From NCBI GenBank assembly GCA_045650505.1, contig JAZRRE010000010.1, forward strand, positions 1 through 64,000: a stretch of 64,000 bases of DNA. The letters are read 5' to 3'. This document shows positions 1 through 7,263 of the stretch, piece by piece. Each line of letters opens with the position of its first letter. Position 1 is the first letter of the stretch. This DNA comes from RGIG1681 sp045650505. Lineage in GTDB: Bacteria > Bacillota > Clostridia > Christensenellales > UBA1242. The notes beneath the pieces are model-generated. The model saw nothing but the letters and a program-made list of their open reading frames with translations. It had not been told where the DNA came from and made no database searches. Made by a program: the position numbers and the translations under genes.

Positions 1-1
1 T

Positions 2-382
2 ATTTTTAAATTTAGAGAAAAATTAGACAGTGAAGTTGAAAAAGCAAAGGATCAAATTGAAAACTGGAAATTTATTGATGATTCAGCAAGTTTTTATAAT
101 GAATGTAATAAGAATTATAATACTAAAAGAGCAATTGTTAAGGCTTTAAATAAGAAGGGTTTATATTTTCTTGAAAATGCAACGCCAGAACAAATAATGG
201 ATAAAATAAAAAAGCATAAGGAACTTGATGAGTTATCTTTTGATGATAATAAAAAAATGGTTGTAACTCCTGAATCTACGAAAATTATTCTGAGAATCTT
301 AACTAATCAAATTGGCCTTGATTTATTTACGGAGTCAATTTTTGGTACAGAGGAAAAAAACGATGATAATGAAATTTCTTAA
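2..382 (+). CDS. C-terminal part of a protein, possibly DUF4868/KwaB-like (5' truncated)
   Basis: The frame is open from base 2 of the window to a TAA at 380-382, so this is the last 126 residues of a gene that begins outside the window; the first internal ATG (197) has no ribosome binding site. The visible part is charged and helical and ends with a hydrophobic-rich tail (TKIILRILTNQIGLDLFTES) that resembles the end of DUF4868 proteins such as KwaB. The next gene overlaps its 3' end by 20 bp in another frame and encodes a four-segment membrane protein, as in Kiwa, although the usual kwaA-kwaB order would be reversed. The Kiwa link is inference from size, context and a weak resemblance; a different defence protein is quite possible. 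Confidence 0.4.
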   Translation: MFKFREKLDSEVEKAKDQIENWKFIDDSASFYNECNKNYNTKRAIVKALNKKGLYFLENATPEQIMDKIKKHKELDELSFDDNKKMVVTPESTKIILRILTNQIGLDLFTESIFGTEEKNDDNEIS

Positions 383-947
383 AAAGTTAATGGGTTTTTT
401 GATTGCATTTAATCCTATGTATTTAATTTTAGTTGTAAAAAGTGTAATACAAATAGAAACAGATAAGGAATTAATGTGGGATCGATTTTCATGTTGGTTT
501 GTGATTTTGTTGGTTATACTATTTGTTATAACATTGTTATCTGGTTTGATTTTTGTTTATAAAACATCCAAAAGAGTTTCTGAAAAAATTGAAATATTAG
601 AGGTTAAAAATCTTACAGGAAATTACTTTTTGGAATATTTTTCGTTGTTTGGTTTATTAGCATTGTCTTTTGATATATCAAATCCTTACCAATTAATAGT
701 TCTTGCTGTAATTATGCTTTTGATAGCCGTTGTTTATGTATCGAATGATTTATATTATATTAATCCGTTGTTTAATTTGTTAGGATATAAATTTATGTGT
801 ATTAAGTATAGGCGAGAAGATGGAACAAAAATTTATGAAGCAAATATATTTACAAGAGATCGATTAGAAAGAAAAATTGGTGATTTTATATATGTTGAGA
901 ATAGTGAATATGATTTTTCTAAGCATGTGAAAAAGAAGGATGATTAA
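363..947 (+). CDS. Small multi-pass membrane protein, possibly KwaA-like
   Basis: The ATG at 363 (alternative 369) gives about 194 residues; an upstream in-frame ATG at 312 lies well inside the previous gene and is less likely. Four hydrophobic stretches can be seen: about residues 8-28, 40-65, 87-105 and 110-130, followed by a soluble, charged C-terminal tail of about 60 residues. The overlap with the preceding gene suggests translational coupling in one operon. A short, four-span membrane protein paired with a soluble partner fits KwaA of the Kiwa anti-phage system, in which the membrane protein senses phage and the partner acts on DNA. No diagnostic motif can be seen, so the function is tentative. 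The gene runs straight into a terminator. Confidence 0.5.
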   Translation: MIMKFLKKLMGFLIAFNPMYLILVVKSVIQIETDKELMWDRFSCWFVILLVILFVITLLSGLIFVYKTSKRVSEKIEILEVKNLTGNYFLEYFSLFGLLALSFDISNPYQLIVLAVIMLLIAVVYVSNDLYYINPLFNLLGYKFMCIKYRREDGTKIYEANIFTRDRLERKIGDFIYVENSEYDFSKHVKKKDD

Positions 948-960
948 ATCCTTCTTTTTA
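933..960 (+). terminator. Intrinsic terminator
   Basis: A 9-bp stem (AAGAAGGAT / ATCCTTCTT) with a 6-nt loop is followed by a run of T. It overlaps the stop codon of the membrane-protein gene and closes the first operon of the window. Confidence 0.8.
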
Positions 961-1002
961 TATAAAATAATTGAAATCCATTTTTTTGTACATGGTTTAT
1001 GG

Positions 1003-1008
1003 TATAAT
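1003..1008 (+). promoter_or_regulatory. Extended -10 promoter for the HEPN/membrane operon
   Basis: TATAAT preceded by TGG (TGn extended -10), 30 bp ahead of the ATG at 1038. No good -35 lies at the right spacing. An AAGGAATAGGA stretch ahead of the ATG supplies the ribosome binding site. Confidence 0.5.
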
Positions 1009-1037
1009 GTGATTATAAAACATAAGGAATAGGATAA

Positions 1038-1715
1038 ATGATTAATAGAATTATTGGTGAAATAAATGTTTGTATGAATAATAATTGTTTTTTGGCGGCA
1101 TTTTCGACAGCATTAACGATTCCTGATATTTGTGGTCAAGCTGAGTATGGAGAAATTTATAACAAAACAACATATCCCAAAGGGTTTGTTAGAAAAAGAT
1201 ATGTTACTTGGTTTGATGAGTATATTGGAAAATATGAAAAATCGCCAACAACACAAAAAGAATTTGAAGAAGATTTTCCTTATATGAATGGTGAAGTTGT
1301 TTGGAATCTTAGAAATAATGCACTTCATTCTGCAAGTTTTGATATTGGGAAGAATCTTGATATTCAAGAATTTGAATTATTGGTTCAACATCCAGACAGA
1401 AGCAGTTTAACTTGTAATATGAGTGGTATTAAAACACATTTTGGATATAATACAGAGACGAAAGAAGAAGTGGTTCAAAAAGTTAAAGTTTTAAGAATTA
1501 GTGTTGTGGATTTAATTAATAAAATCTGTGATTGTGCGAAATTTTATTATGAAGAAAATAAGGAAAAGTTTAGGTTTATTGAAAGTAAACTTGTTACAAT
1601 TTCAAAAGAAATAAAGGAATCATTTCATATAAAAGAAGATTTAAATTATGATGAAGTCTTTCCTTTAAATGAATCATTAACAAAAAACAAATGGAGTGGA
1701 TGGTATGTTAGATAA
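1038..1715 (+). CDS. HEPN-family protein (candidate ribonuclease)
   Basis: This 225-residue soluble protein carries the sequence LRNNALHSAS near residue 91-100, which contains Arg92-x4-His97, the R-x4-6-H catalytic signature of HEPN RNases. The flanking segments look helical, as expected for that fold. HEPN proteins are commonly toxins or effectors that cleave RNA in anti-phage systems; that role is inferred here. The gene is the first of a two-gene operon: the following membrane-protein gene starts at 1705, inside the last codons of this one, so the two products are probably made together. No partner antitoxin of the MNT type is visible. The family assignment rests on one motif, the length and the context. 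Confidence 0.55.
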   Translation: MINRIIGEINVCMNNNCFLAAFSTALTIPDICGQAEYGEIYNKTTYPKGFVRKRYVTWFDEYIGKYEKSPTTQKEFEEDFPYMNGEVVWNLRNNALHSASFDIGKNLDIQEFELLVQHPDRSSLTCNMSGIKTHFGYNTETKEEVVQKVKVLRISVVDLINKICDCAKFYYEENKEKFRFIESKLVTISKEIKESFHIKEDLNYDEVFPLNESLTKNKWSGWYVR

Positions 1716-3123
1716 AAAAACAGAAGATAAGAAAGATAAAGCGGTTGAATATTGGAATTTGTTTAATATAAAAGAAGATAAATCAAAATGGTTGATGTTA
1801 ACCTCAATACTATACATGATAATTTCAATAGCATCTTTAGGAATAAGTTTAGTTTTTCCATTTATTCGATTTAAGTCATCAATAAGAATCGGTATGATTA
1901 TAATGTGGTGTTTATCTATTGCTCTATTTTGGTTTAATGCAGTAAGGATGGATATAATAACACGAAAATATAATGAAAAAAAACAAAAAGAATATGAGCA
2001 AGATAAATTTGTTTACATTTGGTCGATTATAACATCTATATTAACAGTTACAGGTACTCTTTTATGTTCTTTTTTTAATAGATCTTTCGGTACTCGATTT
2101 AATTTACTAACTATACCTATAGCAATATCAATATTAATGATTGCGTTGGTAATAATCATTATAGCTATTGCAAATGATAAAAAGAAATTTTTTATTGATT
2201 TGGGTAAATCTTTATTATTTATAATATCAATTTTAATGGTTGCTAGTGGGTTTTATCAAATTGAATCACCAAGTGAAATTAGTCAAACAACTCGAATAGC
2301 TAGGATGATTTTAATTACTGGTGGTAGTTCTATCTTATTGGTTATGTCAATTCAATCAATTTCAAAATTAATATCTATGAATGATAGGAATAATAAAAAA
2401 ATGAATTCATTAATTGCAATACTTTTGTTTGTGTTTGGAATTCTTTTGTTAACCATTATTATTTTAAATTTACCATATAATGAAAATATTATAGGAAATA
2501 TTGTTACAATTTTTGCTGGTGTTTTGGGTGGTGCGTTAACTTTAATAGGTGTTTTAATGGAAATAAAACATCAAGAAAAAGTTAGAAAAGAAGAAAAATT
2601 AGAAAAAGACAACGAAAAAAAGATGGAATTCAAACCTTTTTTTACAGCATTTGCAGTATCTGGATTACAAGAAAAAAGAGATGATATTAGATATTACGAT
2701 GTTTCTGATGTGGCAAGTGGTCATATAATCGCAAAAAAAGAAGATGTTTTTGACATTCTGGGAGATAATAAGGTTTGTCACTTATACGGTTTAACATTTC
2801 AAAATTCAGACCAGTCAAATTTTGTTATAGAAAAAATTTCTATTGATGGGGTTGAATCATTTAATAGAGATTGCTTGGTGAGAAAAAATGATGAATTTTA
2901 TATATGTGAAAGTTTTATATTAACAAAAGATGAATTGATACCAGATGTAAAAATTTACACACGTGATATTTTAAATAATAGATATGTTTACAAGATAGAA
3001 TTTAAAATTCGTAAAACTGAATGTGAATTTGATAATGGTAAATTTGGGTCTGCCAGAAAAAAGAAGGTGGTTGAGGTTGTTGATATGTTTATAAAAACAA
3101 TAATTGAACTAAACAATGATTAA
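1705..3123 (+). CDS. Multi-pass membrane protein with cytosolic C-terminal domain
   Basis: The likely start is ATG 1705, with GGAG at 1693-1696 nine bases upstream; a GTG at 1696 is possible. About 472 residues. Hydrophobic segments can be read at roughly residues 30-55, 62-82, 103-122, 133-158, 168-186, 200-220, 235-255 and 268-286, followed by a charged, coiled-coil-like stretch (EIKHQEKVRKEEKLEKDNEKK) and a soluble domain of about 160 residues. It overlaps the HEPN gene by 11 bp, so the pair looks like one functional unit in which a membrane component could anchor or sense for a soluble effector. I do not recognise the family. It ends just before a strong terminator. Confidence 0.7.
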   Translation: MLDKKTEDKKDKAVEYWNLFNIKEDKSKWLMLTSILYMIISIASLGISLVFPFIRFKSSIRIGMIIMWCLSIALFWFNAVRMDIITRKYNEKKQKEYEQDKFVYIWSIITSILTVTGTLLCSFFNRSFGTRFNLLTIPIAISILMIALVIIIIAIANDKKKFFIDLGKSLLFIISILMVASGFYQIESPSEISQTTRIARMILITGGSSILLVMSIQSISKLISMNDRNNKKMNSLIAILLFVFGILLLTIIILNLPYNENIIGNIVTIFAGVLGGALTLIGVLMEIKHQEKVRKEEKLEKDNEKKMEFKPFFTAFAVSGLQEKRDDIRYYDVSDVASGHIIAKKEDVFDILGDNKVCHLYGLTFQNSDQSNFVIEKISIDGVESFNRDCLVRKNDEFYICESFILTKDELIPDVKIYTRDILNNRYVYKIEFKIRKTECEFDNGKFGSARKKKVVEVVDMFIKTIIELNND

Positions 3124-3142
3124 TAATTAGCGTAAAAAATAG

Positions 3143-3174
3143 AAAAACCAACAAATTAAGTTTTGTTGGTTTTT
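3143..3174 (+). terminator. Intrinsic terminator
   Basis: Stem AAAACCAACAAA / TTTGTTGGTTTT followed by T's, downstream of the membrane-protein gene. Confidence 0.8.
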
Positions 3175-3204
3175 ATTCTTTAGCTTAAATAAAGGATTAT
3201 ATGT

Positions 3205-3216
3205 TATAATGAAATT
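3205..3216 (+). promoter_or_regulatory. Promoter giving a leaderless mRNA
   Basis: TGTTATAAT (extended -10, TATAAT at 3205-3210) is followed by only six bases (GAAATT) before the ATG at 3217. A transcript starting at the usual distance would begin at or next to the start codon, and no ribosome binding site is present. Confidence 0.55.
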
Positions 3217-3852
3217 ATGGATGAGAGAATTGAATTAATAGAATGTAAATTGATAAAAGATGCTGAGAATTTTAGAATGGCGGGTAATGTTTTAATGAAT
3301 TCGAAAGAGAGATGTGTTGAAAATCAAATGTTTTTGACACAAATAATATTTTTAAATAGGCATGCATGTGAATTATTTCTAAAGGCGTTATTATTAAAAT
3401 TATTAAAAGAAAATAGTATCATAGATGATATAGTAAAAGTAAAGTTGAAAGATATTAATGGTAAAAAGCTAAATAAGACCATATTTGAAACCCATTCAAT
3501 TTTGATATTGTATGATTGTCTTATAGGTATGTCAAAATTTAGTATTGCTTTAAGTAGAGATAGGTTGATTAGACATAGACAAAAAGCTATTCAAATAGAC
3601 AATTTTGATGGAGATTCAACTTATTTTAGGTATCCAATTGATAAAGAAGGTAATTTGAATTATAGGACATATTTTATAAATTTTGGAGAACCTGATATTT
3701 GTCCAGATTTTAATGATTATCCTATTGATGCAATTTTTGTGGATGAGGAAACAGGGGATGTTAATATAAATATTGTTCCAGAGATTCTTGAATATAATAA
3801 AAAAATAATAAAATTTTATAATTTTTTAAAAAAGACGCAGGAATTATTTTAA
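3217..3852 (+). CDS. HEPN-like hypothetical protein
   Basis: 211 residues, soluble. The N-terminal half has a helical, HEPN-like look (FLNRHACELFLKALLLKLL, then THSILILYDCL), and a basic R-x5-H stretch (RDRLIRH near residue 108) could be the catalytic motif. The middle has an acidic and aromatic segment with FDGDSTYFRYP, a pattern seen in uncharacterised proteins of defence regions. It sits alone between two terminator or promoter regions, with its own leaderless promoter, and is followed by the restriction-modification operon. Its last codons contain the first of the ACGCAGG repeats found ahead of that operon. A role in RNA cleavage is inference only. Confidence 0.5.
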   Translation: MDERIELIECKLIKDAENFRMAGNVLMNSKERCVENQMFLTQIIFLNRHACELFLKALLLKLLKENSIIDDIVKVKLKDINGKKLNKTIFETHSILILYDCLIGMSKFSIALSRDRLIRHRQKAIQIDNFDGDSTYFRYPIDKEGNLNYRTYFINFGEPDICPDFNDYPIDAIFVDEETGDVNINIVPEILEYNKKIIKFYNFLKKTQELF

Positions 3853-3900
3853 AAGACGCAGGTATAAAAATATGAATACGCAGGTCATTTTATTTGCGTC
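3834..3900. repeat. Iterated GACGC/ACGCAGG sites ahead of the methyltransferase operon
   Basis: ACGCAGG occurs three times in the same orientation (3835-3841, 3856-3862, 3878-3884), spaced 21 and 22 bp, which is two helical turns. GACGC is complete in the first two. A fourth site in inverse orientation (GCGTC, 3896-3900) overlaps the -35 of the methyltransferase promoter. In such AT-rich DNA this is not expected by chance, so it is likely an operator or recognition-site cluster. Confidence 0.6.
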
Positions 3901-3923
3901 CGTTTATTCTTATGTGATATACT
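3894..3923 (+). promoter_or_regulatory. Promoter of the restriction-modification operon
   Basis: -35 TTGCGT (3894-3899), 18-bp spacer, -10 TATACT (3918-3923). The inverted GCGTC half-site overlaps the -35, so a protein bound there would block transcription. AAGGAG follows ahead of the ATG at 3946. Confidence 0.6.
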
Positions 3924-3945
3924 GCTAGTTGTAAGGAGAATTTTT

Positions 3946-5052
3946 ATGAAACTAGCAACTGTATTTAGTGGAATTGGTGCAATAGAACAAGCATGCAAAA
4001 GATTGGATATAGAAACAGAAATAGTATTTGCATGTGATAATGGAAATAGATGTATTGATATTGATTCAGATAAAGAATTAGAAAAAATAAAAAAAATGGA
4101 GTCTCCAAAAGAAAAAAGATTATATGTGGATGGATTATACTCTACATTATCAAGAAAAACAAATTTTGTTCAAATTTCCTATAACGCAAATTATAAGATA
4201 AAAGATGATAACTTTTTTCAAGATGTAAAATTACTGGACGGAAAAGATTTTAATAATCAAGTTGATTTGTTTGTTGGTGGTAGTCCTTGTCAAAGTTTTT
4301 CAATTGCTGGTCAAAGATTGGGATTTGAAGATACAAGAGGTACTTTATTTTACGACTATGTTAGATTAGTAAAAGAAATTCAACCAAAAGTTTTTATATT
4401 TGAAAATGTATATGGATTAACAACTCATGATAAAGGAAAGACATTTGAAACAATAAAAAATGTTTTTGAAGAGTTGGGTTATCATTATTCATACCAAATT
4501 TTGGATGCGAGAGATTATGGCATTCCTCAAGGTCGTAGACGATTATTTGTTGTTGGATTTAAAGATAAGAAACATTTTGAAAAATTTAAATTTCCAGAGA
4601 AAAAAGAGTTAAATGTTACTATGCAAGATTTTCTTGAAGATAAAGTAAAAGATGGGAATTTATTAAGTATTGAAGGAGTATTAAGGCCTATTAACGATGA
4701 GCCTGGAAAACCAGAAGAGAGATATTTCCTTTCAGAAAAATTAAAAAAATATGTATTAAGTCCTGGAACAAAAAATTTTATGCATCATGATGCTAAGACA
4801 GATTTGCCTATAGCTAGAGCTTTGGTTTCTACAATGGGAAATACTCACAGAGCAAGTGTTAATAACTATGTAACAACCGATGGTAGATTGAGGGCTTTAA
4901 CAATGAGAGAAGCTCATAGATTGATGGGTTTTCCAGATGATTATAAGATTGTTGTATCAAAGGCTCAAGCATACAAACAAGCGGGAAATTCAATTGTAGT
5001 TGATGTATTAATGTCTATTGTAAAGAATATTAAGGAGGCTTTAGAGGGTTAA
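3946..5052 (+). CDS. DNA (cytosine-5) methyltransferase 1
   Basis: 368 residues with the C5-methyltransferase motifs in normal order: motif I VFSGIGAIEQA (6-16), motif IV GGSPCQSFS with the catalytic Cys near 115, motif VI FENV near 152, motif VIII QGRRRLF near 195, and motif X KQAGNSIVVDV near 345. It transfers a methyl group from S-adenosylmethionine to cytosine C5 in its recognition sequence, protecting the host from the partner nuclease. The target-recognition region between motifs VIII and IX is about 100 residues. A strong AAGGAG site supports the start. The second methyltransferase begins one base after this stop, and two HNH endonuclease genes follow, so this is the first gene of a four-gene R-M operon. 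Confidence 0.93.
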   Translation: MKLATVFSGIGAIEQACKRLDIETEIVFACDNGNRCIDIDSDKELEKIKKMESPKEKRLYVDGLYSTLSRKTNFVQISYNANYKIKDDNFFQDVKLLDGKDFNNQVDLFVGGSPCQSFSIAGQRLGFEDTRGTLFYDYVRLVKEIQPKVFIFENVYGLTTHDKGKTFETIKNVFEELGYHYSYQILDARDYGIPQGRRRLFVVGFKDKKHFEKFKFPEKKELNVTMQDFLEDKVKDGNLLSIEGVLRPINDEPGKPEERYFLSEKLKKYVLSPGTKNFMHHDAKTDLPIARALVSTMGNTHRASVNNYVTTDGRLRALTMREAHRLMGFPDDYKIVVSKAQAYKQAGNSIVVDVLMSIVKNIKEALEG

Positions 5053-5053
5053 T

Positions 5054-6043
5054 ATGGAAAGAATTGTTCCAAAGAAGAAAAAATATAAAACTATTAGTTT
5101 ATTTGCTGGTATTGGTGGGTTTGATTTGGGTTTCGAATATGCAGGATTTGATGTTATATGGGCAAATGATTTTGACAAATATGCTGTAGAAACATATAAG
5201 GCGAATGTTGGCAATCAGATTGTTTTGGGTGATATAAGAGTAGAAAAAGATAATATACCTCCACATGATGTTTTGTTGGCAGGTTTTCCATGTCAACCTT
5301 TTAGTACTTTAGGAAAGTTGAAAGGTTTTGAGGATGAGGAAAGAGGAACTTTATTTTTTGAAATTAAAGAAATATTAAAAAAATATAAAACAAAAGTTGT
5401 TGTTTTAGAAAACGTAAAAAACATTATGAATCATAATAAAGGAAAAACTTTTGAAAGAATACTTCATGAATTACACAGTATTGGATATGATTGCAATTAT
5501 AAAATTATGAATTCTGCTGAATATGGTATACCTCAAAGAAGAAATAGAGTCTATATAGTTGCTTTTTTAAGAGAGTTTTTTAATAGTGATAAATTCGAAT
5601 ACCCAGAAAAAGAAGAATTAAAAATTACAACTCAAGATTTATTAGATAAAAATGTTGATGAAAAATATTTCTTATCGGAAAAATTAAGTAAAACAATTTT
5701 AGGTTGCGGGACTAAAGGTTATATAGTAAAACCAACTATAGATTTGCCAATATCTAAGACTTTGACAGCTACGATGCATAAGATGCATAGAGCAAGTCAA
5801 GATAATTATGTTACAGACAATGAAAGTAGAAGTTTATTTGAAAGTGACACAAAAATTAATATTAGAAAACTCACACCGAATGAATGTAGACAATTACAAG
5901 GATTTCCAAGTGATTGGAAACAAGTAGTATCTGATTGTCAAGCATACAAACAATTCGGAAATGCTGTTACTGTAGATGTTTCTTATAAAGTTGCAAAATC
6001 AATATTTGAATATATGAATAAAAACTTAAAAAATGAGGTGTAG
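5054..6043 (+). CDS. DNA (cytosine-5) methyltransferase 2
   Basis: 329 residues with motif I SLFAGIGGFDLGF (15-27), motif IV AGFPCQPFS with the catalytic Cys near 81, motif VI ENV near 118, motif VIII PQRRNRVYIV near 160, and motif X YKQFGNAVTVDV near 297. It is related to the first methyltransferase but clearly diverged, including in the target-recognition region. Two C5 enzymes in one R-M operon usually mean an asymmetric recognition sequence, each enzyme modifying one strand. The start is one base after the upstream stop and the stop is one base before the next start, so all four genes should be co-translated. Confidence 0.93.
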   Translation: MERIVPKKKKYKTISLFAGIGGFDLGFEYAGFDVIWANDFDKYAVETYKANVGNQIVLGDIRVEKDNIPPHDVLLAGFPCQPFSTLGKLKGFEDEERGTLFFEIKEILKKYKTKVVVLENVKNIMNHNKGKTFERILHELHSIGYDCNYKIMNSAEYGIPQRRNRVYIVAFLREFFNSDKFEYPEKEELKITTQDLLDKNVDEKYFLSEKLSKTILGCGTKGYIVKPTIDLPISKTLTATMHKMHRASQDNYVTDNESRSLFESDTKINIRKLTPNECRQLQGFPSDWKQVVSDCQAYKQFGNAVTVDVSYKVAKSIFEYMNKNLKNEV

Positions 6044-6044
6044 T

Positions 6045-7250
6045 ATGGCAAGACAAAAAAGCATGTATTTTATAAATGATGTTGATGCTATATTTGATTT
6101 TGTTGAAAGTAAATCAGCGTCTATGTTTAACTATATTAATAATAATAAGTCATCGAATTATTTTTTATTTTATAAATATGTTACTCATTCTGATTTAATA
6201 TCATGTGGTAAAAGAAATGAGAGGCAAGGATTCGACAAAAATTATTTGTATTATTTAACGCCAGATGAAAATAAAGAGGTTGGAACAGAACAATCAACAG
6301 CACACCAATCATGTATTAGCTGTTGTAAAGAATTTTATGAAACATTCGGAATTCCAATGCATGTTTCTGGTGGCAGTCAAGTAGTTATAAATAATTATGC
6401 GGATGTTTTTTTAGTGAATGACACATTGAAATATTTCAATTCAAAATATACATCTAAAGTTATTGAATCATTAGGAAGAGAAGTTCCTAATTGGGTGAGT
6501 GTTGCAAACGATATAAATTTATCAAAAAATGATTTTACATCAATACAACTTACAAGAGCTGCACATGGATTTGGTGTTGAAAGAGATGTTGAGTTTCATA
6601 AACTAAGAAAATCAATATTTAAAAACGATATATTTGTTCTTTTAGTAGAGAAAAGAGAGGATAAAGTTAATATTTTTATTTTATTAGAAAAGAACCCTAT
6701 ATTCTTTACAATTATAAAAGAAAATAATGAAGCATGGCAAAAATACGCTGAGAAACAACAGCAAAAGATCGAATCTACGTTGAGAACTAATAAGTTAGTA
6801 GAAGAAGATATAAAAAGTAGAGCTCAGCAATCTCCATGGAAAATTAAACTAGCAGAAGAAATGATGAATTATACAACTAACAAAGGAGAAGTGTTCTGTC
6901 CTTTAACTTATATTAGAGGTCAGTTTGAAAATTTATCTTCACTTTTCATAGCGTCTCATATAAAAAGATTTGAAGATTGTCAAAGTCCAAAAGAGGCATG
7001 GGATGTAAATAATGGGTTATTGCTTTGTGCAAATGCAGATGCCTTATTTGATAAACATTTAATTAGTATTAACGAAAACAAAGATTTAATCTTTTCTTTC
7101 CTAATAGATAATGATGTTCTATTGAAACAACAGCTTCTGTTATTACAACCTATATTTAAATTGATTTTAAATGAACAAAGGATGCATTATTTGGAAGATC
7201 ATAGAAAAATTTTTTTAGAGAAAGAAATGAAACGCAGAGTTAGTAGGTAG
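6045..7250 (+). CDS. HNH restriction endonuclease subunit 1
   Basis: ATG 6045 is preferred over 6033 because GAGGTG sits just before it and 6033 overlaps the upstream gene. 401 residues. The C-terminal part (about 285-345) has an HNH_2-type nuclease domain: a Cys-led start (CPLTYIRGQ), then ASHIKRF, NNGLLLC, and DALFDKHLISI. The N-terminal half, with THSDLISCGK and AAHGFGVERD, is shared with the next gene, so the two are paralogues. Together with two C5 methyltransferases in the same operon, this is best read as one of two nuclease subunits of a Type II system with a non-palindromic site, as in BbvCI or Bpu10I. That functional split is inference. Confidence 0.8.
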   Translation: MARQKSMYFINDVDAIFDFVESKSASMFNYINNNKSSNYFLFYKYVTHSDLISCGKRNERQGFDKNYLYYLTPDENKEVGTEQSTAHQSCISCCKEFYETFGIPMHVSGGSQVVINNYADVFLVNDTLKYFNSKYTSKVIESLGREVPNWVSVANDINLSKNDFTSIQLTRAAHGFGVERDVEFHKLRKSIFKNDIFVLLVEKREDKVNIFILLEKNPIFFTIIKENNEAWQKYAEKQQQKIESTLRTNKLVEEDIKSRAQQSPWKIKLAEEMMNYTTNKGEVFCPLTYIRGQFENLSSLFIASHIKRFEDCQSPKEAWDVNNGLLLCANADALFDKHLISINENKDLIFSFLIDNDVLLKQQLLLLQPIFKLILNEQRMHYLEDHRKIFLEKEMKRRVSR

Positions 7251-7263
7251 GAGATTTGTGTTT

